41,651 nucleotides of DNA from positions 1-41,651 of the forward strand of contig JAIKYF010000021.1 of the NCBI GenBank assembly GCA_024683495.1, given 5' to 3'. A model generated the notes under the pieces. That model saw only the letters and a program-made list of their open reading frames with translations. It was not told the origin of the DNA and made no database searches. The DNA is from Bacilli bacterium. Its GTDB lineage: Bacteria > Bacillota_I > Bacilli_A > RFN20 > CAG-826. Of the stretch, positions 6,511-15,999 are shown in pieces. Position 1 is the stretch's first letter; every line of letters starts with the position of its first letter. Both the position numbers and the translations under genes were made by a program.

Positions 6511-7998
6511 TTATTTTTCGTCTTTCATCGTTGGGAAGAGCAAAACTTCGCGGATGTTATCTTGCTCGGTCAAGAGCATGCAAAGACGGTCAATGCCAAC
6601 GCCAATGCCCCCAGCGGGAGGCATGCCATACATCAAGGCATCGATGAAAGAGAAATCGATATCCGCCGCTTCTTCATCGCCACGATTTCTCGCAGCAAGC
6701 TGGGCTTCGAATCTTTCCTTTTGGTCGAATGGATTGTTGAGCTCGCTATAGGCGTTGCCGAATTCGGTTCCGGCAATGAAGAGCTCAAATCTATCGACGA
6801 ATCTTGGATCATCGGTCTTCTTGGTTAATGGGGAGACCTCAATTGGATAGGTATGGATGAAAGTTGGGTTGACTAAGGTTGGCTCGACGAGTTCATCGAA
6901 GAAAGCCTGCATGATGTAGCCGGTGGAATTCCAAGATTGTTGGAGAGGAACATTATGTTCCTTGGCTAACTTCACCGCTTCTTCAAAAGGGATATCCTGA
7001 GTGAAATCAACGCCACAGACATTCTTGATGGCTTCGGCCATTGAGATGTCGGCGAATGGCTTAGAGACATCGATGGTCTTTCCATTCCATTCGAAGACTT
7101 CCTTCTTTACGACGTTCGCGCAAAGATATCTGAATAACCCTTCGAACCATTCTTTCATCGATTGGAGATCGCCATAAGCCTGATATAACTCAATCGTGGT
7201 GAATTCGGGGTTATGCTTGGCATCGATACCTTCGTTTCTGAAGATGCGGCCGATTTCATAGACTCTATCAATCCCGCCGACCATGCACTTCTTCAAGTTC
7301 AATTCGGTCGCGATACGGAGATAGAAATCCTTATCTAAGGCATTATGATGGGTGATGAAAGGACGAGCCGAGGCTCCGCCGGCGATTGGGGAGAGAATCG
7401 AAGTCTCAACTTCGACGAATCCCATGGAGTCGCAGTAATTACGGACGCCTTTGATGATGGCAGGTCTCATTAAGGCCACTTTTCTTGATTCGTCGTTGAC
7501 GATTAAATCGAGATATCTCTTTCTATAACGGTCTTCGATATCGGTTAAGCCATGGAACTTCTCAGGGAGAGGTTTCAAGCACTTGGTGATATGGGTGAAT
7601 TTGGTGGTGCGGATGGTGAGTTCGCCAGTTCTAGTGTACATCAATGTGCCCTGTAACCCGACGATATCGCCTAAATCGGCTAACTTGAAGACTTCATAGT
7701 CATGCTCACCGACGACGTCTCTACCAAGCCAAGCCTGGATGACGCCATGCTCATCTTTGAGGTTGACGAAAGAGGCCTTACCCATTCTTCTGATGGAGAT
7801 AAGACGTCCCGCCACATCGCAGCTAGAGTCGACTTTCTCTAATTCCTCAGGGGAAAGGGAACCGAACTTCTCGCGGAGATCGACGATACGATCTTTCCAG
7901 TCGTAACGTTTGCCAAAAGGATCGACGCCTAATTCGACGTACTTAGGAAGCTTATTTTGACGTGCTTCTTCTTGGTCATTCAGTTTGACTTCTTCCAT
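6511..7998 (-). CDS. lysS: Lysyl-tRNA synthetase, class II
   Basis: A 495-residue cytosolic enzyme that charges tRNA-Lys with lysine using ATP. The N-terminal OB-fold anticodon domain spans about 60-150 (VAGRLISIRRMGKASFVNL). Class II motif 2 is at about residue 250 (FRNEGIDAKHNPEFTTIE) and motif 3 at about 455-470 (GGIGVGIDRL). The length is normal. AGGAGG lies 8 bases before the ATG. It is monocistronic, with its own promoter upstream and terminator downstream. In Bacillus lysS directly follows the dus gene yacF; here a MarR/ABC exporter operon separates lysS from dusB. Confidence 0.97.
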   Translation of the reverse strand: MEEVKLNDQEEARQNKLPKYVELGVDPFGKRYDWKDRIVDLREKFGSLSPEELEKVDSSCDVAGRLISIRRMGKASFVNLKDEHGVIQAWLGRDVVGEHDYEVFKLADLGDIVGLQGTLMYTRTGELTIRTTKFTHITKCLKPLPEKFHGLTDIEDRYRKRYLDLIVNDESRKVALMRPAIIKGVRNYCDSMGFVEVETSILSPIAGGASARPFITHHNALDKDFYLRIATELNLKKCMVGGIDRVYEIGRIFRNEGIDAKHNPEFTTIELYQAYGDLQSMKEWFEGLFRYLCANVVKKEVFEWNGKTIDVSKPFADISMAEAIKNVCGVDFTQDIPFEEAVKLAKEHNVPLQQSWNSTGYIMQAFFDELVEPTLVNPTFIHTYPIEVSPLTKKTDDPRFVDRFELFIAGTEFGNAYSELNNPFDQKERFEAQLAARNRGDEEAADIDFSFIDALMYGMPPAGGIGVGIDRLCMLLTEQDNIREVLLFPTMKDEK

Positions 7999-8063
7999 TG
8001 TTTGGACCTCCTGCGTAAAACTCGCCTTGATAGTCTATAACAAGAAAAGGGAAATAGATAGTT

Positions 8064-8192
8064 AAATCAATAATGATTTATTTTTCCTCTAGATTATCTA
8101 GTGAAAACAAATGTTTTCAAAAAGCAAATAAAATCAGCGTTGTTTTTCCGTTTCAAAATGTATGGCAAAAACGAAAAATATATCGTTTTTGC
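8064..8192. promoter_or_regulatory. Stack of four palindromes upstream of lysS
   Basis: Four perfect inverted repeats lie in 130 bases: AAATCA-N4-TGATTT (about 8064-8079), CTAGAT-T-ATCTAG (8089-8101), TGAAAAC-N4-GTTTTCA (8102-8119) and GCAAAAACGA-N8-TCGTTTTTGC (8165-8192). The second and third overlap the -10 and -35 of the predicted lysS promoter, so they could be operators. AT-richness makes some of them likely by chance. Confidence 0.4.
8093..8120 (-). promoter_or_regulatory. Promoter of lysS
   Basis: TTGAAA (8115-8120), 16-base spacer, GATAAT (8093-8098) on the minus strand. Confidence 0.55.
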
Positions 8193-8195
8193 ACG

Positions 8196-8229
8196 GAAAA
8201 ACAAAAAATCCCAGATCACTCTGGGATTT
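8196..8229 (-). terminator. Intrinsic terminator of the MarR-ABC exporter operon
   Basis: Perfect 10-base stem AAATCCCAGA-N4-TCTGGGATTT (8206-8229). On the minus strand it runs into TTTGTTTTT. It starts just after the ABC gene's stop at 8235. Confidence 0.9.
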
Positions 8230-8234
8230 GGATT

Positions 8235-10166
8235 TTATTTGATGGAGTTGCCAGTGTAGAGTTGATAGTATTTGCCTTTTTTGGCAATCAACTCATCGTG
8301 ATTACCCCTTTCGATAATCTCACCATCGTCGATGACCATGATGACATCGGAGTCTTTGACGGTCGATAGACGGTGGGCGATGACGAAGACCGTGCGGCCT
8401 TTCATAATCGCATCCATGCCTTCTTGGACCAACTTCTCCGTACGGCTATCGATTGAGGAGGTCGCTTCATCAAGAATCATCGCGGGAGGATTGGCGATGG
8501 CCGCTCTAGCGATAGATAGAAGCTGACGCTGACCTTGAGAGAGATTCATGCCCGCTTTGTCTAAGACGGTGTCATAGCCATTGGGCAATTGCCTGATGAA
8601 GGAGTCAGCGTTAGCGAGTTTCGCAGCGGCTTCCACTTCTTCATCCGTGGCATCTAATCGGCCATAACGGATGTTCTCTTTGACGGTTCCGGTGAATAAG
8701 ACGGTATCCTGCAAGACCATGCCGAGAGATCTTCTTAGATCCTTCTTCTTGATCTTGTTAATGTTGATTCCATCATATCTGATCTTTCCATCCTCGATAT
8801 CATAGAAACGATTGATGAGGTTGGTGATGGTGGTTTTTCCCGCCCCAGTAGGACCGACGAAGGCTACCTTCTGACCTGGCTTAGCATATAGGCTGATATT
8901 CTTGAGGATCGGCTTACCTGGGACATAGGAGAAGTCGACATCGGTGAAAGTGATATCGCCTTTTAGCCAAGTATAGGTGATGGTTCCATCTCCATGAGGA
9001 TGCTTCCAAGCCCACTTGCCAGTGGTCTCTTGGCATTCGATGGGTTCCCCATCCTTGCCTTCGATGGCATTGCAGAGCTCGACATAGCCTTCGTCTTTTT
9101 CGGCAGGGGTGTCGATAAGAGCGAAGATACGGGCAGAGCCGGCCATCGCCATGAAGACGGAGGAGGCTTGCTGGGCTAAGTTGCCGATTGGCTGAGTGAA
9201 TTGCTTGGATAAGGATAAGAAGGTGACGATGGTCCCAACGGTGATGTTGGTCCAGCTAGCACCTCCGGAGACGATGATACCGGCTCCGATGATGGCGATG
9301 ATGACGTATTGGAGATTGCCTAACTGATTGACGATTGGCATTAGTAAGCTAGCGTATCTACTGGCTTTTGTCGCGTGGTAGCAAAGCTCATCATTGACTT
9401 TGTCAAACCCGGCTTTGGCCCGCTTCTCATAGTTGAAGACCTTGATGACTTTCTGGCCGTTGATCATCTCTTCGACATACCCATTGGTTTTGGCCATCGC
9501 GGCTTGGCGGGAGATGAAGTATTTTCCAGATTTTCCCGAAACAGTCTTAGAGATTAAGACGGTGGGGATAACCAAGACAATTACGGCGATCGCAAGGGCC
9601 CAAGATCTAATGAACATCGAGACAAGGACGACGATCATCGTGAAGGAGGACTGGACTAACATCGGCAAGGATCTCGAGATGGCTTCACGGAGAGTGTCGA
9701 CATCGTTAGTGTAGATTGACATCAAGTCTCCACGCGTCCTCGTATCGAAATACGATAAGGGGAGATCTTGCATGTGATTGAAGAGGTCATCTCTGATTTT
9801 CTTCATGGTCCCCTGCCCTAATTTGGACATGAGGATCTGATAGAAATAGTTGCAGGTAAGACCGACTAAGATAATCCCGACAACGATGAGGATCTCGATT
9901 CCAATATAGGCGAGGGCCTCATTCATGGTGTTGGTCGCGGCGATTTGGTTACCTGCTTTGATATATTCATTCATGGTTTTCAAAGCGGTATCCAACTGGT
10001 CGACGATTTGACCAGTCAATAAAGCGGGGATAACACCGGTGATGGTGGAGACCAAAATGCAGGTGATACCCATCCAGAACTCGAATTTGTAATATTTGAA
10101 AATATAAGAGAATAGACGTTTGAGAGTGCCTTTGCTTTCTTTGGCGCTCAAAGGTTTACGTGCCAT
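8235..10166 (-). CDS. ABC exporter, catalytically consensus half (heterodimer subunit B)
   Basis: A 643-residue fused membrane-plus-ATPase half-transporter. Six membrane helices occupy about residues 20-320 and the ATPase domain the last 240. It has Walker A GPTGAGKTT, a signature of LSQGQRQ rather than LSGGQ, Walker B AMILDEATSSID with the catalytic Glu, and an H-loop His (IAHRLST). A linker containing GKWAWKHPHGDG is typical of this Bacillota group. It pairs with the preceding gene. I chose the ATG at 10166 because AGAGG precedes it by 7 bases; the longer start at 10199 would overlap the upstream gene by 23 bases. Likely role: export of drugs or lipophilic compounds. Confidence 0.93.
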   Translation of the reverse strand: MARKPLSAKESKGTLKRLFSYIFKYYKFEFWMGITCILVSTITGVIPALLTGQIVDQLDTALKTMNEYIKAGNQIAATNTMNEALAYIGIEILIVVGIILVGLTCNYFYQILMSKLGQGTMKKIRDDLFNHMQDLPLSYFDTRTRGDLMSIYTNDVDTLREAISRSLPMLVQSSFTMIVVLVSMFIRSWALAIAVIVLVIPTVLISKTVSGKSGKYFISRQAAMAKTNGYVEEMINGQKVIKVFNYEKRAKAGFDKVNDELCYHATKASRYASLLMPIVNQLGNLQYVIIAIIGAGIIVSGGASWTNITVGTIVTFLSLSKQFTQPIGNLAQQASSVFMAMAGSARIFALIDTPAEKDEGYVELCNAIEGKDGEPIECQETTGKWAWKHPHGDGTITYTWLKGDITFTDVDFSYVPGKPILKNISLYAKPGQKVAFVGPTGAGKTTITNLINRFYDIEDGKIRYDGININKIKKKDLRRSLGMVLQDTVLFTGTVKENIRYGRLDATDEEVEAAAKLANADSFIRQLPNGYDTVLDKAGMNLSQGQRQLLSIARAAIANPPAMILDEATSSIDSRTEKLVQEGMDAIMKGRTVFVIAHRLSTVKDSDVIMVIDDGEIIERGNHDELIAKKGKYYQLYTGNSIK

Positions 10167-10176
10167 TGCTTTTCCT

Positions 10177-12003
10177 CTACTCGGCGGCATCGAAATCACC
10201 TCCTCCGATCTGCGAGATATAAAGATCTCTATAGACCTCTGATTTTTCCATCAATTCCTCATTATTTCCCATCTCGGTGATGATGCCTTTGTCCATGACA
10301 AGGATCAAATCGCAATCTTTGACGGAGAGGATTCTCTGGGCGACGATGAAGGTCGTCGTGCCAGGGATGACTTCCTTGATGCCCTGACGGATTAAACTAT
10401 CCGTGTGGGTGTCGACCGCTGAGGTCGAGTCATCAAGAATGAGGATTTTAGGTTTCTTCAATAAAGCACGGGCGATGCAGATACGTTGTTTTTGCCCACC
10501 CGAAACATTGGTGCCGCCTTCATCGATCATGGTCTGATAACCGTCTTTGAAGGAGGAGATGAAACCGTCGGCCTGAGCGATTTGACAGGCTTGCTTGATT
10601 TCATCCATCGAGGCATTTTCATCGCCCCATCTTAAGTTCCATTCAATCGTTCCGGTGAAGAGGGTGTTCTTCTGAAGGACCATCGAGACGGCTTCGCGGA
10701 GAGATTCGATGTCATATTCTCTGACATCAACCCCACCGACTTTGACGGTGCCTTCATTGACGTCATAAAGCCTTGGGATCAAGGACATCAAGGTCGTCTT
10801 GCTTGAACCAGTCGAGCCGATGATGCCGACCGTCTGGCCGGATTTGATGTGAAGGTTGATATTTTGAAGGACTTTACCTCCATTGCCATAGGCAAAGGAG
10901 ACATTCTCAAAGTCGATCGAGCCATCTTTGACTTCCTTAAGAGCATTCTCAGGCTGATTGATTTCCGGAGTTTCCTTCAAGAGTTCGACGATACGTTCGG
11001 CCGAATTTCTGGAGATGATGGTCATGACGTAGATCATCGAGATGAACATGCAGGCCATCATGACTTGCATGACATAAGAGAATAAGGTGGTAAGGCCAGA
11101 GGTATTCATCTCCGCCGAATTGGATTTAAGGATGATATTCGAGCCAAACCAGGCAATCGCGATGATTGAGCCATAGATAAGCAAGGAGAATCCAGGGCTT
11201 TGGAAGGCCATGATTTTCTCAGTCTTCAAGAAGTTCTTATATAAGAAGTCGGAAACCGCGTTGAATTTCTCTTTCTCCTCTTCTTGACGTCCGAAGGCTT
11301 TGACGACGCGGATGCCGGTGATATTTTCCTGAACCGCTTCATTTAAGTCATCGTATTTACGGAAGATTCTCTCAAAGATTGGGTGAACAACCGTGGCTAA
11401 GAGGATAAGTAAGACGATAAGGACTGGGACAACTGCGACGAAGACAAAGGCTAACTTCCAAGAAGTGATGAAGCTCATGATGATCGCAAAAATGAGGGTG
11501 AAGGGGGCGCGGATGACGCCTCTAATGGCCATCTGGAAAGCGAATTGGACATTTTGGACATCGGTGGTAGTTCTAGTAACGATCGATGAAGTTGAGAATT
11601 TATCGATGTTATTGAAGGAGAATCTTTGGACTTGATAATACATATCGTGGCGAAGATTCTTCCCTAAACCCGCCGAAGCGCTGGAAGACCAATAACCGGC
11701 CGCGATACCACACATCGCCGCTAAAGCCGCCATGACGGCCATAATTCCGCCATAGATAAATGGTGAGGCAACGCCAGTTTGGTTGATGGCATCAACGAAC
11801 CATTGGACCAATGGTCCGAAGGTTCTAAGCGAACTGGCGTCCGCCACGCCAGAAACGATCTGGATGGACTGGACTAAAAATTGCATCAAGAATGGAACGA
11901 GAATTTCGCAGAAAGTCTCAAGTAACACGAATAACCATGTCAAAGCGACATCTTTTTTGTATTCACGCAGACTCTTTAGCAAATATTTGAACGTTGCAAT
12001 CAT
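10177..12003 (-). CDS. ABC exporter, degenerate-site half (heterodimer subunit A)
   Basis: A 608-residue half-transporter with six membrane helices followed by an ATPase domain. Its nucleotide site is non-consensus: Walker A reads GSTGSSKTT, Walker B ends in ILDDSTSAVD (Asp instead of catalytic Glu), and the H-loop His is Gln (FIVAQRILS). The signature motif VSGGQKQR is intact. This is the arrangement of asymmetric heterodimeric exporters such as TM287/288 and BmrCD, in which this subunit carries the degenerate site and its partner supplies the LSQGQ signature. Its ATG overlaps the marR stop (ATGA) and has a strong AGGAGG. Known relatives export multiple drugs. Confidence 0.94.
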   Translation of the reverse strand: MIATFKYLLKSLREYKKDVALTWLFVLLETFCEILVPFLMQFLVQSIQIVSGVADASSLRTFGPLVQWFVDAINQTGVASPFIYGGIMAVMAALAAMCGIAAGYWSSSASAGLGKNLRHDMYYQVQRFSFNNIDKFSTSSIVTRTTTDVQNVQFAFQMAIRGVIRAPFTLIFAIIMSFITSWKLAFVFVAVVPVLIVLLILLATVVHPIFERIFRKYDDLNEAVQENITGIRVVKAFGRQEEEKEKFNAVSDFLYKNFLKTEKIMAFQSPGFSLLIYGSIIAIAWFGSNIILKSNSAEMNTSGLTTLFSYVMQVMMACMFISMIYVMTIISRNSAERIVELLKETPEINQPENALKEVKDGSIDFENVSFAYGNGGKVLQNINLHIKSGQTVGIIGSTGSSKTTLMSLIPRLYDVNEGTVKVGGVDVREYDIESLREAVSMVLQKNTLFTGTIEWNLRWGDENASMDEIKQACQIAQADGFISSFKDGYQTMIDEGGTNVSGGQKQRICIARALLKKPKILILDDSTSAVDTHTDSLIRQGIKEVIPGTTTFIVAQRILSVKDCDLILVMDKGIITEMGNNEELMEKSEVYRDLYISQIGGGDFDAAE

Positions 12004-12455
12004 GACTCTTCCTCCTTTCTTGAAATATTCTTTTGGATTTTTTCTAGCATCTCCCGAAGAAGATTTTCTTCTTCTTCAGTGATGCCTTGGGAAATGACTT
12101 TTCTAATGTCTTGGAAGACATAGCGGCATTCAGCCTGGGCCTCTCTTCCTCTTTCGGTCAGCTGAATGATTTTCACTCGCTTATCCTCTTCTGAGGGCCC
12201 CATTGTTATGAAGCCCTTCTTCTCTAACCCGGTTAAGGATTGGGAAGTCGTGGATTTTGAGGCTTTCGAGGATTTCATGACATCTCTAGCGGTCACGATC
12301 CCCTTATCTTCTAGTCGGAAGATGTAGCTAAGGATCATTCCTTCAATGCCTGTTAAGCCAAAATCTAAGCGTTCGGAAAGAATCTGATCAATATAGCATT
12401 TGATCATGTTGGAAGTCGTTCTGATTTCTACTCCAATAGGTTTTTTGTCGCTCAT
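12000..12455 (-). CDS. MarR-family transcriptional regulator
   Basis: A 151-residue winged-helix repressor of the MarR family. Helices around residues 40-75 hold the DNA-recognition region (ARDVMKSSKASKSTTSQSL, then LEKKGFI), followed by the wing with DKRVKIIQLTERG. It is the first gene of an operon with the two ABC exporter subunits, with ATGA overlap, so it most likely represses that operon and responds to an exported compound. An upstream in-frame ATG at 12494 lies inside the -10 box of the predicted promoter and would not be transcribed, so the ATG at 12455 is preferred even though no clear ribosome binding site precedes it. Confidence 0.9.
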   Translation of the reverse strand: MSDKKPIGVEIRTTSNMIKCYIDQILSERLDFGLTGIEGMILSYIFRLEDKGIVTARDVMKSSKASKSTTSQSLTGLEKKGFITMGPSEEDKRVKIIQLTERGREAQAECRYVFQDIRKVISQGITEEEENLLREMLEKIQKNISRKEEES

Positions 12456-12467
12456 GAGATTAAAAAC

Positions 12468-12487
12468 TATGCGAAATCGTTCGCATA
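12468..12487. promoter_or_regulatory. Likely MarR operator
   Basis: Perfect inverted repeat TATGCGAA-ATCG-TTCGCATA placed exactly over the predicted transcription start of the marR operon. Size and symmetry suit a MarR dimer; binding would block initiation. Confidence 0.7.
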
Positions 12488-12492
12488 CGAAC

Positions 12493-12520
12493 ATTTTAAT
12501 CTTTTGGCTTATTTTGTCAA
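12493..12520 (-). promoter_or_regulatory. Promoter of the marR-ABC operon
   Basis: TTGACA (12515-12520), 16-base spacer, TAAAAT (12493-12498) on the minus strand. Consensus -35 and five-of-six -10. Confidence 0.8.
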
Positions 12521-12563
12521 TTGCTTTAGATAGATTGCAACAAAAAGAATGATGTTGTCTAAT

Positions 12564-13544
12564 TTAGAGTTTTTGGCGGTTTCTGATTCCAGCAAAAATC
12601 TTGCGCAAATCCTCAACGGTTTTGATTTCCATGCTGATTTCCGCTCTTATTTTCTTATAGCCAGGGAAGCCAGAGAAGAAATGGGGAATCAGGCCTCTAA
12701 GCTGCATAACCGCGGTTCTCTCCCCAACATAATCGATGAGCATATTGGAGAATTCCTCAGCCCAAGTGACTTGATCTAATAAGGTAGGCTCTGGCTCAAG
12801 AGGTTCTCCCCTATCGAGATGGACGATATTGGAAACTAGACGGGGATTACCTAATCCACCGCGGGCTACCATGATGTAAGAAGCGCCGGTTATCTCTTTG
12901 GCCTTCATGGCCTCTTCAGCCTCAAAGATGTCGCCTGAGATACATAAAGGAATGGAAATTTCTCTTCCAAACCCCCTTAGAATTTCATAATCGGCCTTTC
13001 CGCTATAAAGTTGGGCGGTCGTGCGCGCGTGTATAGATAATAAGGATATACCAGCGTCCTCAAGCATCTTGCTGACTTCTCTATAATTAATCATCTTCTC
13101 ATTCCAGCCAAGACGGATTTTCGCCGAGACTGGCTTATGGGAAGCGAGAACGATGCTATGGACATAATCATAGAATTCATCCATCGGACGTTTAAGCCAA
13201 GCGCTTCCGGCTCCGGTTTTGGTGACTTTCTGAACGGGGCAGCCGAAATTCAAATCGAGGATATCGTATTCGGCATTGTTCTCAAGAATCTCCACTGCTT
13301 TGAGTGAATTATTCTTATCGAAGCCGAATAACTGCAGCCCGACCGGATGATCGATTTTGGAGGTCTTGTAATAATTCATGGTCATTTTATTGCCATAGAA
13401 TAAACCACAGTCGGAGATCATTTCAGAAAAGGAAAGACCGACCCCAAAGGGCTTCATGAAGTCGCGATATGCTAAAGTCGTGACTCCAGCCATCGGGCCG
13501 AGAACAACCGGGGTGGAGATTTCGATATCCTTAATAAAACTCAT
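12564..13544 (-). CDS. dusB: tRNA-dihydrouridine synthase
   Basis: A 326-residue flavoenzyme that reduces uridine to dihydrouridine in tRNA using NAD(P)H. TIM-barrel and FMN signatures in order: VVLGPMAGVTTLAYR near the start, the catalytic Cys in LNFGCPVQKV, KIRLGWN, IHARTTAQLYSGKADYE, CISGDIF and VARGGLGNP, then a C-terminal helical domain. I start at the ATG at 13544 because MSFIKDIEIS matches the family's N-terminus. The longer frame would begin at 13652 inside the ftsH terminator. No ribosome binding site is visible. Neighbours ftsH and lysS match the position of yacF in Bacillus, which supports the assignment. Confidence 0.92.
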   Translation of the reverse strand: MSFIKDIEISTPVVLGPMAGVTTLAYRDFMKPFGVGLSFSEMISDCGLFYGNKMTMNYYKTSKIDHPVGLQLFGFDKNNSLKAVEILENNAEYDILDLNFGCPVQKVTKTGAGSAWLKRPMDEFYDYVHSIVLASHKPVSAKIRLGWNEKMINYREVSKMLEDAGISLLSIHARTTAQLYSGKADYEILRGFGREISIPLCISGDIFEAEEAMKAKEITGASYIMVARGGLGNPRLVSNIVHLDRGEPLEPEPTLLDQVTWAEEFSNMLIDYVGERTAVMQLRGLIPHFFSGFPGYKKIRAEISMEIKTVEDLRKIFAGIRNRQKL

Positions 13545-13621
13545 ACGCGTTAGTTTACTGTCATTATCTTCTTTATTCAATTTAAAAGCGATGGAAAAGA
13601 AATCCATCGGGGTTTTGCCCG

Positions 13622-13658
13622 CAAAAATAAATGGATGCAGGGTTAACTGCATCCATTT
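13622..13658 (-). terminator. Intrinsic terminator of ftsH
   Basis: Perfect 12-base stem AAATGGATGCAG / CTGCATCCATTT (13629-13640 with 13647-13658), 6-base loop, then TTATTTTTG on the minus strand. Confidence 0.88.
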
Positions 13659-13663
13659 GGTGA

Positions 13664-15883
13664 TTATTTATCGCCTTCGTCAGAATCGCCTTCAGGCTTT
13701 TCTTCCTTTGGCTCCTCTACTGGGGCTTCTTCCACGGGCTTTTCAACCTTCTTCTTTCTTGGAGCGGCCTTTTTCTTTGGGGCTTCTTCAGAAGCGGGTT
13801 TTTCTTCCGCGGGTTTTTCCTCAGCGGGCTTATCCTCTTTTAAGACATCGGTCTCTTGGACGGTTTGGACTTCCTTAGCGGGAAGGGCGCCGCTCTTGAT
13901 AAGAGCGTCGATCTCTTCAGCGGTGATGGTTTCTTGCTTCAAGAGGGTCTCAGCGATGAGTTGGACATCCTTCTTATGCTCAAGGAGGATTTCCCTAGCT
14001 TGGATATGGGCCGCCTCGATGATATCGCGGATGGCCTTATCAATCTCGTAAGCGACTTCTGAGGAGAAGTTCCTTTGAGTGTTCGCATAATCTCTTCCAA
14101 GGAAGACGGAACCGGTCGCCGATTCATATTGGATAGGCCCAAGCTCGGACATACCGAGTTCGGTAACCATCATACGGGCGATTCTCGTCGCTTGTTGGAT
14201 ATCGTTTTGGGCGCCGGTGGAGACATCATCAAAGAAGATTTCTTCGGAGGTTCTACCACCAAGTAAGCCAGTGATTTGGGCTAGGAGCTCTTTCTTAGTG
14301 AGCAAGAAGCGATCATCTTCAGGGGTCATAAGGACATGACCACCGGTCTGACCACGAGGAATAATCGTGATTTTCTGGACTTTTTCAGCGTGTGGGAGAA
14401 CAAGTCCGATGACGGCATGGCCACTTTCATGGAAAGCGACTTGGCGTCTTTCACGCTCATTGAGTCCCTTGTTGGATTTAGCAGGTCCGGCGATTCTTCT
14501 ATCGATGGCTTCATCGATTTCCGCCATCGAGATGTCATCCTTATGGAATCTGACGGCTAGGATGGCCGCTTCATTGAGGATGTTCTCAATATCCGCGCCA
14601 GAGAATCCGACGGTTCTTTGGGCTAAAGCCTTGAAGTCGACATCGGCACCGATTTTCTTATTTCTTGCATGGACTTTGAAGATGGCTTCTCTGCCTGCGG
14701 CATTTGGTAGGGAGACGGTGATGATTCTGTCGAAACGACCAGGTCTAAGCAAGGCTGGGTCGAGGACATCGTCACGGTTGGTAGCGGCCATGACGAGAAT
14801 ACCGGCATTATGCTCAAAGCCATCCATCTCAACGAGAAGTTGGTTAAGAGTCTGTTCTCTTTCGTCGTTGCCTCCGCCTAAGCCAGCGCCTCTTTGACGA
14901 CCGACGGCATCGATTTCATCGATGAAGACGATACATGGTGCGCTTTGCTTGGCTTTTAAGAATAAGTCACGGACACGTCCGGCACCGACACCGACGAACA
15001 TTTCGACGAAGTCTGAGCCAGAGATGCTGTAGAATGGGACCCCAGCTTCACCGGCCACGGCCTTAGCAAGGAGGGTCTTACCAGTACCTGGGTTACCGAT
15101 CAACAAGACACCCTTAGGCAAACGGGCGCCATATTTAGAATATTTCTTCGGTTCTTTGAGATATTCGACCATTTCGACCATCTCGGCCTTTTCTTCGTCA
15201 CAACCCGCCACATCGGCGAATTTGACTTTGGAGGTCTCTCTTCTGGCGGTTGACTTATTAAAGTCCATCGCCTGACGATTGGCTCCACCGACTGAACGGT
15301 TGAGGAAGAAGGAGAAGAAGACGGCCACGCCAATCAACAAGATGAATTGGATGATGGTCGGTCCCCAGGTATCCCAGAAGGAAACCTGATAGGGATTATC
15401 GATATTTTCCAAGGCTCTTTCATTCACTGGGGCTTTGCTGGTGGCATAAAGTTCATTCCACTCAGCGATGGCGCCTTTGAATAAGGAAGAATAAGAAGGA
15501 TGCTTTTCGATGGTGACAACGCCATTGCTATCAATGCGGGAGACTTCGAAAGTCTCATTCCATTGGGTATTCAAAACGTTAACTGTGTAAGAGATGCGGC
15601 TAGAATTGGATTTTCTAGTGTAGGCTGTGCCCGAAACGATGGTGGTCGTTGGGTTTTGCGAAACATAAACTGACTGAATATAGACCGGTTCGACCTTATC
15701 AGCCGGTTGAGTCGTGCTAGTTTGGTTGTAATTAAGAAGCGCGTCGAGTTGGCTCACATTCCACGTGGTTGTGGGATTGATGAGGCTTCTGATGCTGAAG
15801 AAGACAATCAAACCGACGCCTACTAAAACTAGCAAGTAGACGAGGTAACTGCCTAAGCCACGGCGTGGCCTTTTTTCGTTCAT
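13664..15883 (-). CDS. ftsH: ATP-dependent zinc metalloprotease FtsH
   Basis: A 739-residue membrane-anchored AAA+ protease that extracts and degrades membrane and regulatory proteins. Membrane helix 1 is at about 12-30, an outside domain at 31-170, helix 2 at about 172-192. The AAA module follows: Walker A GNPGTGKT near 264, Walker [12 protein letters not shown], second region of homology [20 protein letters not shown]. The zinc protease motif HESGH is near 483. The tail from about 685 is disordered and rich in Ala, Glu, Lys and Pro, with AEEKP repeats and an acidic end. The outside domain is Ser/Thr/Asn-rich. AGGAGG precedes the ATG. It follows the tilS run, as in Bacillus. Confidence 0.97.
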   Translation of the reverse strand: MNEKRPRRGLGSYLVYLLVLVGVGLIVFFSIRSLINPTTTWNVSQLDALLNYNQTSTTQPADKVEPVYIQSVYVSQNPTTTIVSGTAYTRKSNSSRISYTVNVLNTQWNETFEVSRIDSNGVVTIEKHPSYSSLFKGAIAEWNELYATSKAPVNERALENIDNPYQVSFWDTWGPTIIQFILLIGVAVFFSFFLNRSVGGANRQAMDFNKSTARRETSKVKFADVAGCDEEKAEMVEMVEYLKEPKKYSKYGARLPKGVLLIGNPGTGKTLLAKAVAGEAGVPFYSISGSDFVEMFVGVGAGRVRDLFLKAKQSAPCIVFIDEIDAVGRQRGAGLGGGNDEREQTLNQLLVEMDGFEHNAGILVMAATNRDDVLDPALLRPGRFDRIITVSLPNAAGREAIFKVHARNKKIGADVDFKALAQRTVGFSGADIENILNEAAILAVRFHKDDISMAEIDEAIDRRIAGPAKSNKGLNERERRQVAFHESGHAVIGLVLPHAEKVQKITIIPRGQTGGHVLMTPEDDRFLLTKKELLAQITGLLGGRTSEEIFFDDVSTGAQNDIQQATRIARMMVTELGMSELGPIQYESATGSVFLGRDYANTQRNFSSEVAYEIDKAIRDIIEAAHIQAREILLEHKKDVQLIAETLLKQETITAEEIDALIKSGALPAKEVQTVQETDVLKEDKPAEEKPAEEKPASEEAPKKKAAPRKKKVEKPVEEAPVEEPKEEKPEGDSDEGDK

Positions 15884-15953
15884 GGGTGTTTCCTCCTATA
15901 TGAATTTAGTTGAGTGTGTGGTTTTGTTTGGCTAACAAGGTGCCATAGAATGC

Positions 15954-15982
15954 AAGTTACACCATAAATGGTGAAACTTCAA
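15954..15982 (-). promoter_or_regulatory. Candidate promoter and operator of ftsH
   Basis: TTGAAG (15977-15982), 17-base spacer, weak TAACTT (15954-15959) on the minus strand. A perfect palindrome CACCAT-AA-ATGGTG (15960-15973) fills most of the spacer and could bind a repressor. It matches neither CIRCE nor CtsR boxes. Confidence 0.4.
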
Positions 15983-15999
15983 GAATTATGCGCTTTTGG

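Noticed and set aside
7999-8192. T-box or lysine riboswitch upstream of lysS
   Set aside because: No antiterminator TGG box and no leader of sufficient length between promoter and start; only short palindromes are present.
8235-10199. Upstream start of the second ABC subunit at 10199
   Set aside because: It overlaps the previous gene by 23 bases with no ribosome binding site; ATG 10166 has AGAGG at the right distance.
10177-12003. Inactivating mutations in the ABC subunit (Walker B Asp, H-loop Gln)
   Set aside because: These changes are the normal degenerate site of heterodimeric exporters, compensated by the consensus partner subunit.
13545-13652. N-terminal extension of dusB from the ATG at 13652
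   Set aside because: The start would lie in the ftsH terminator stem, and the extra 36 residues do not belong to the family.
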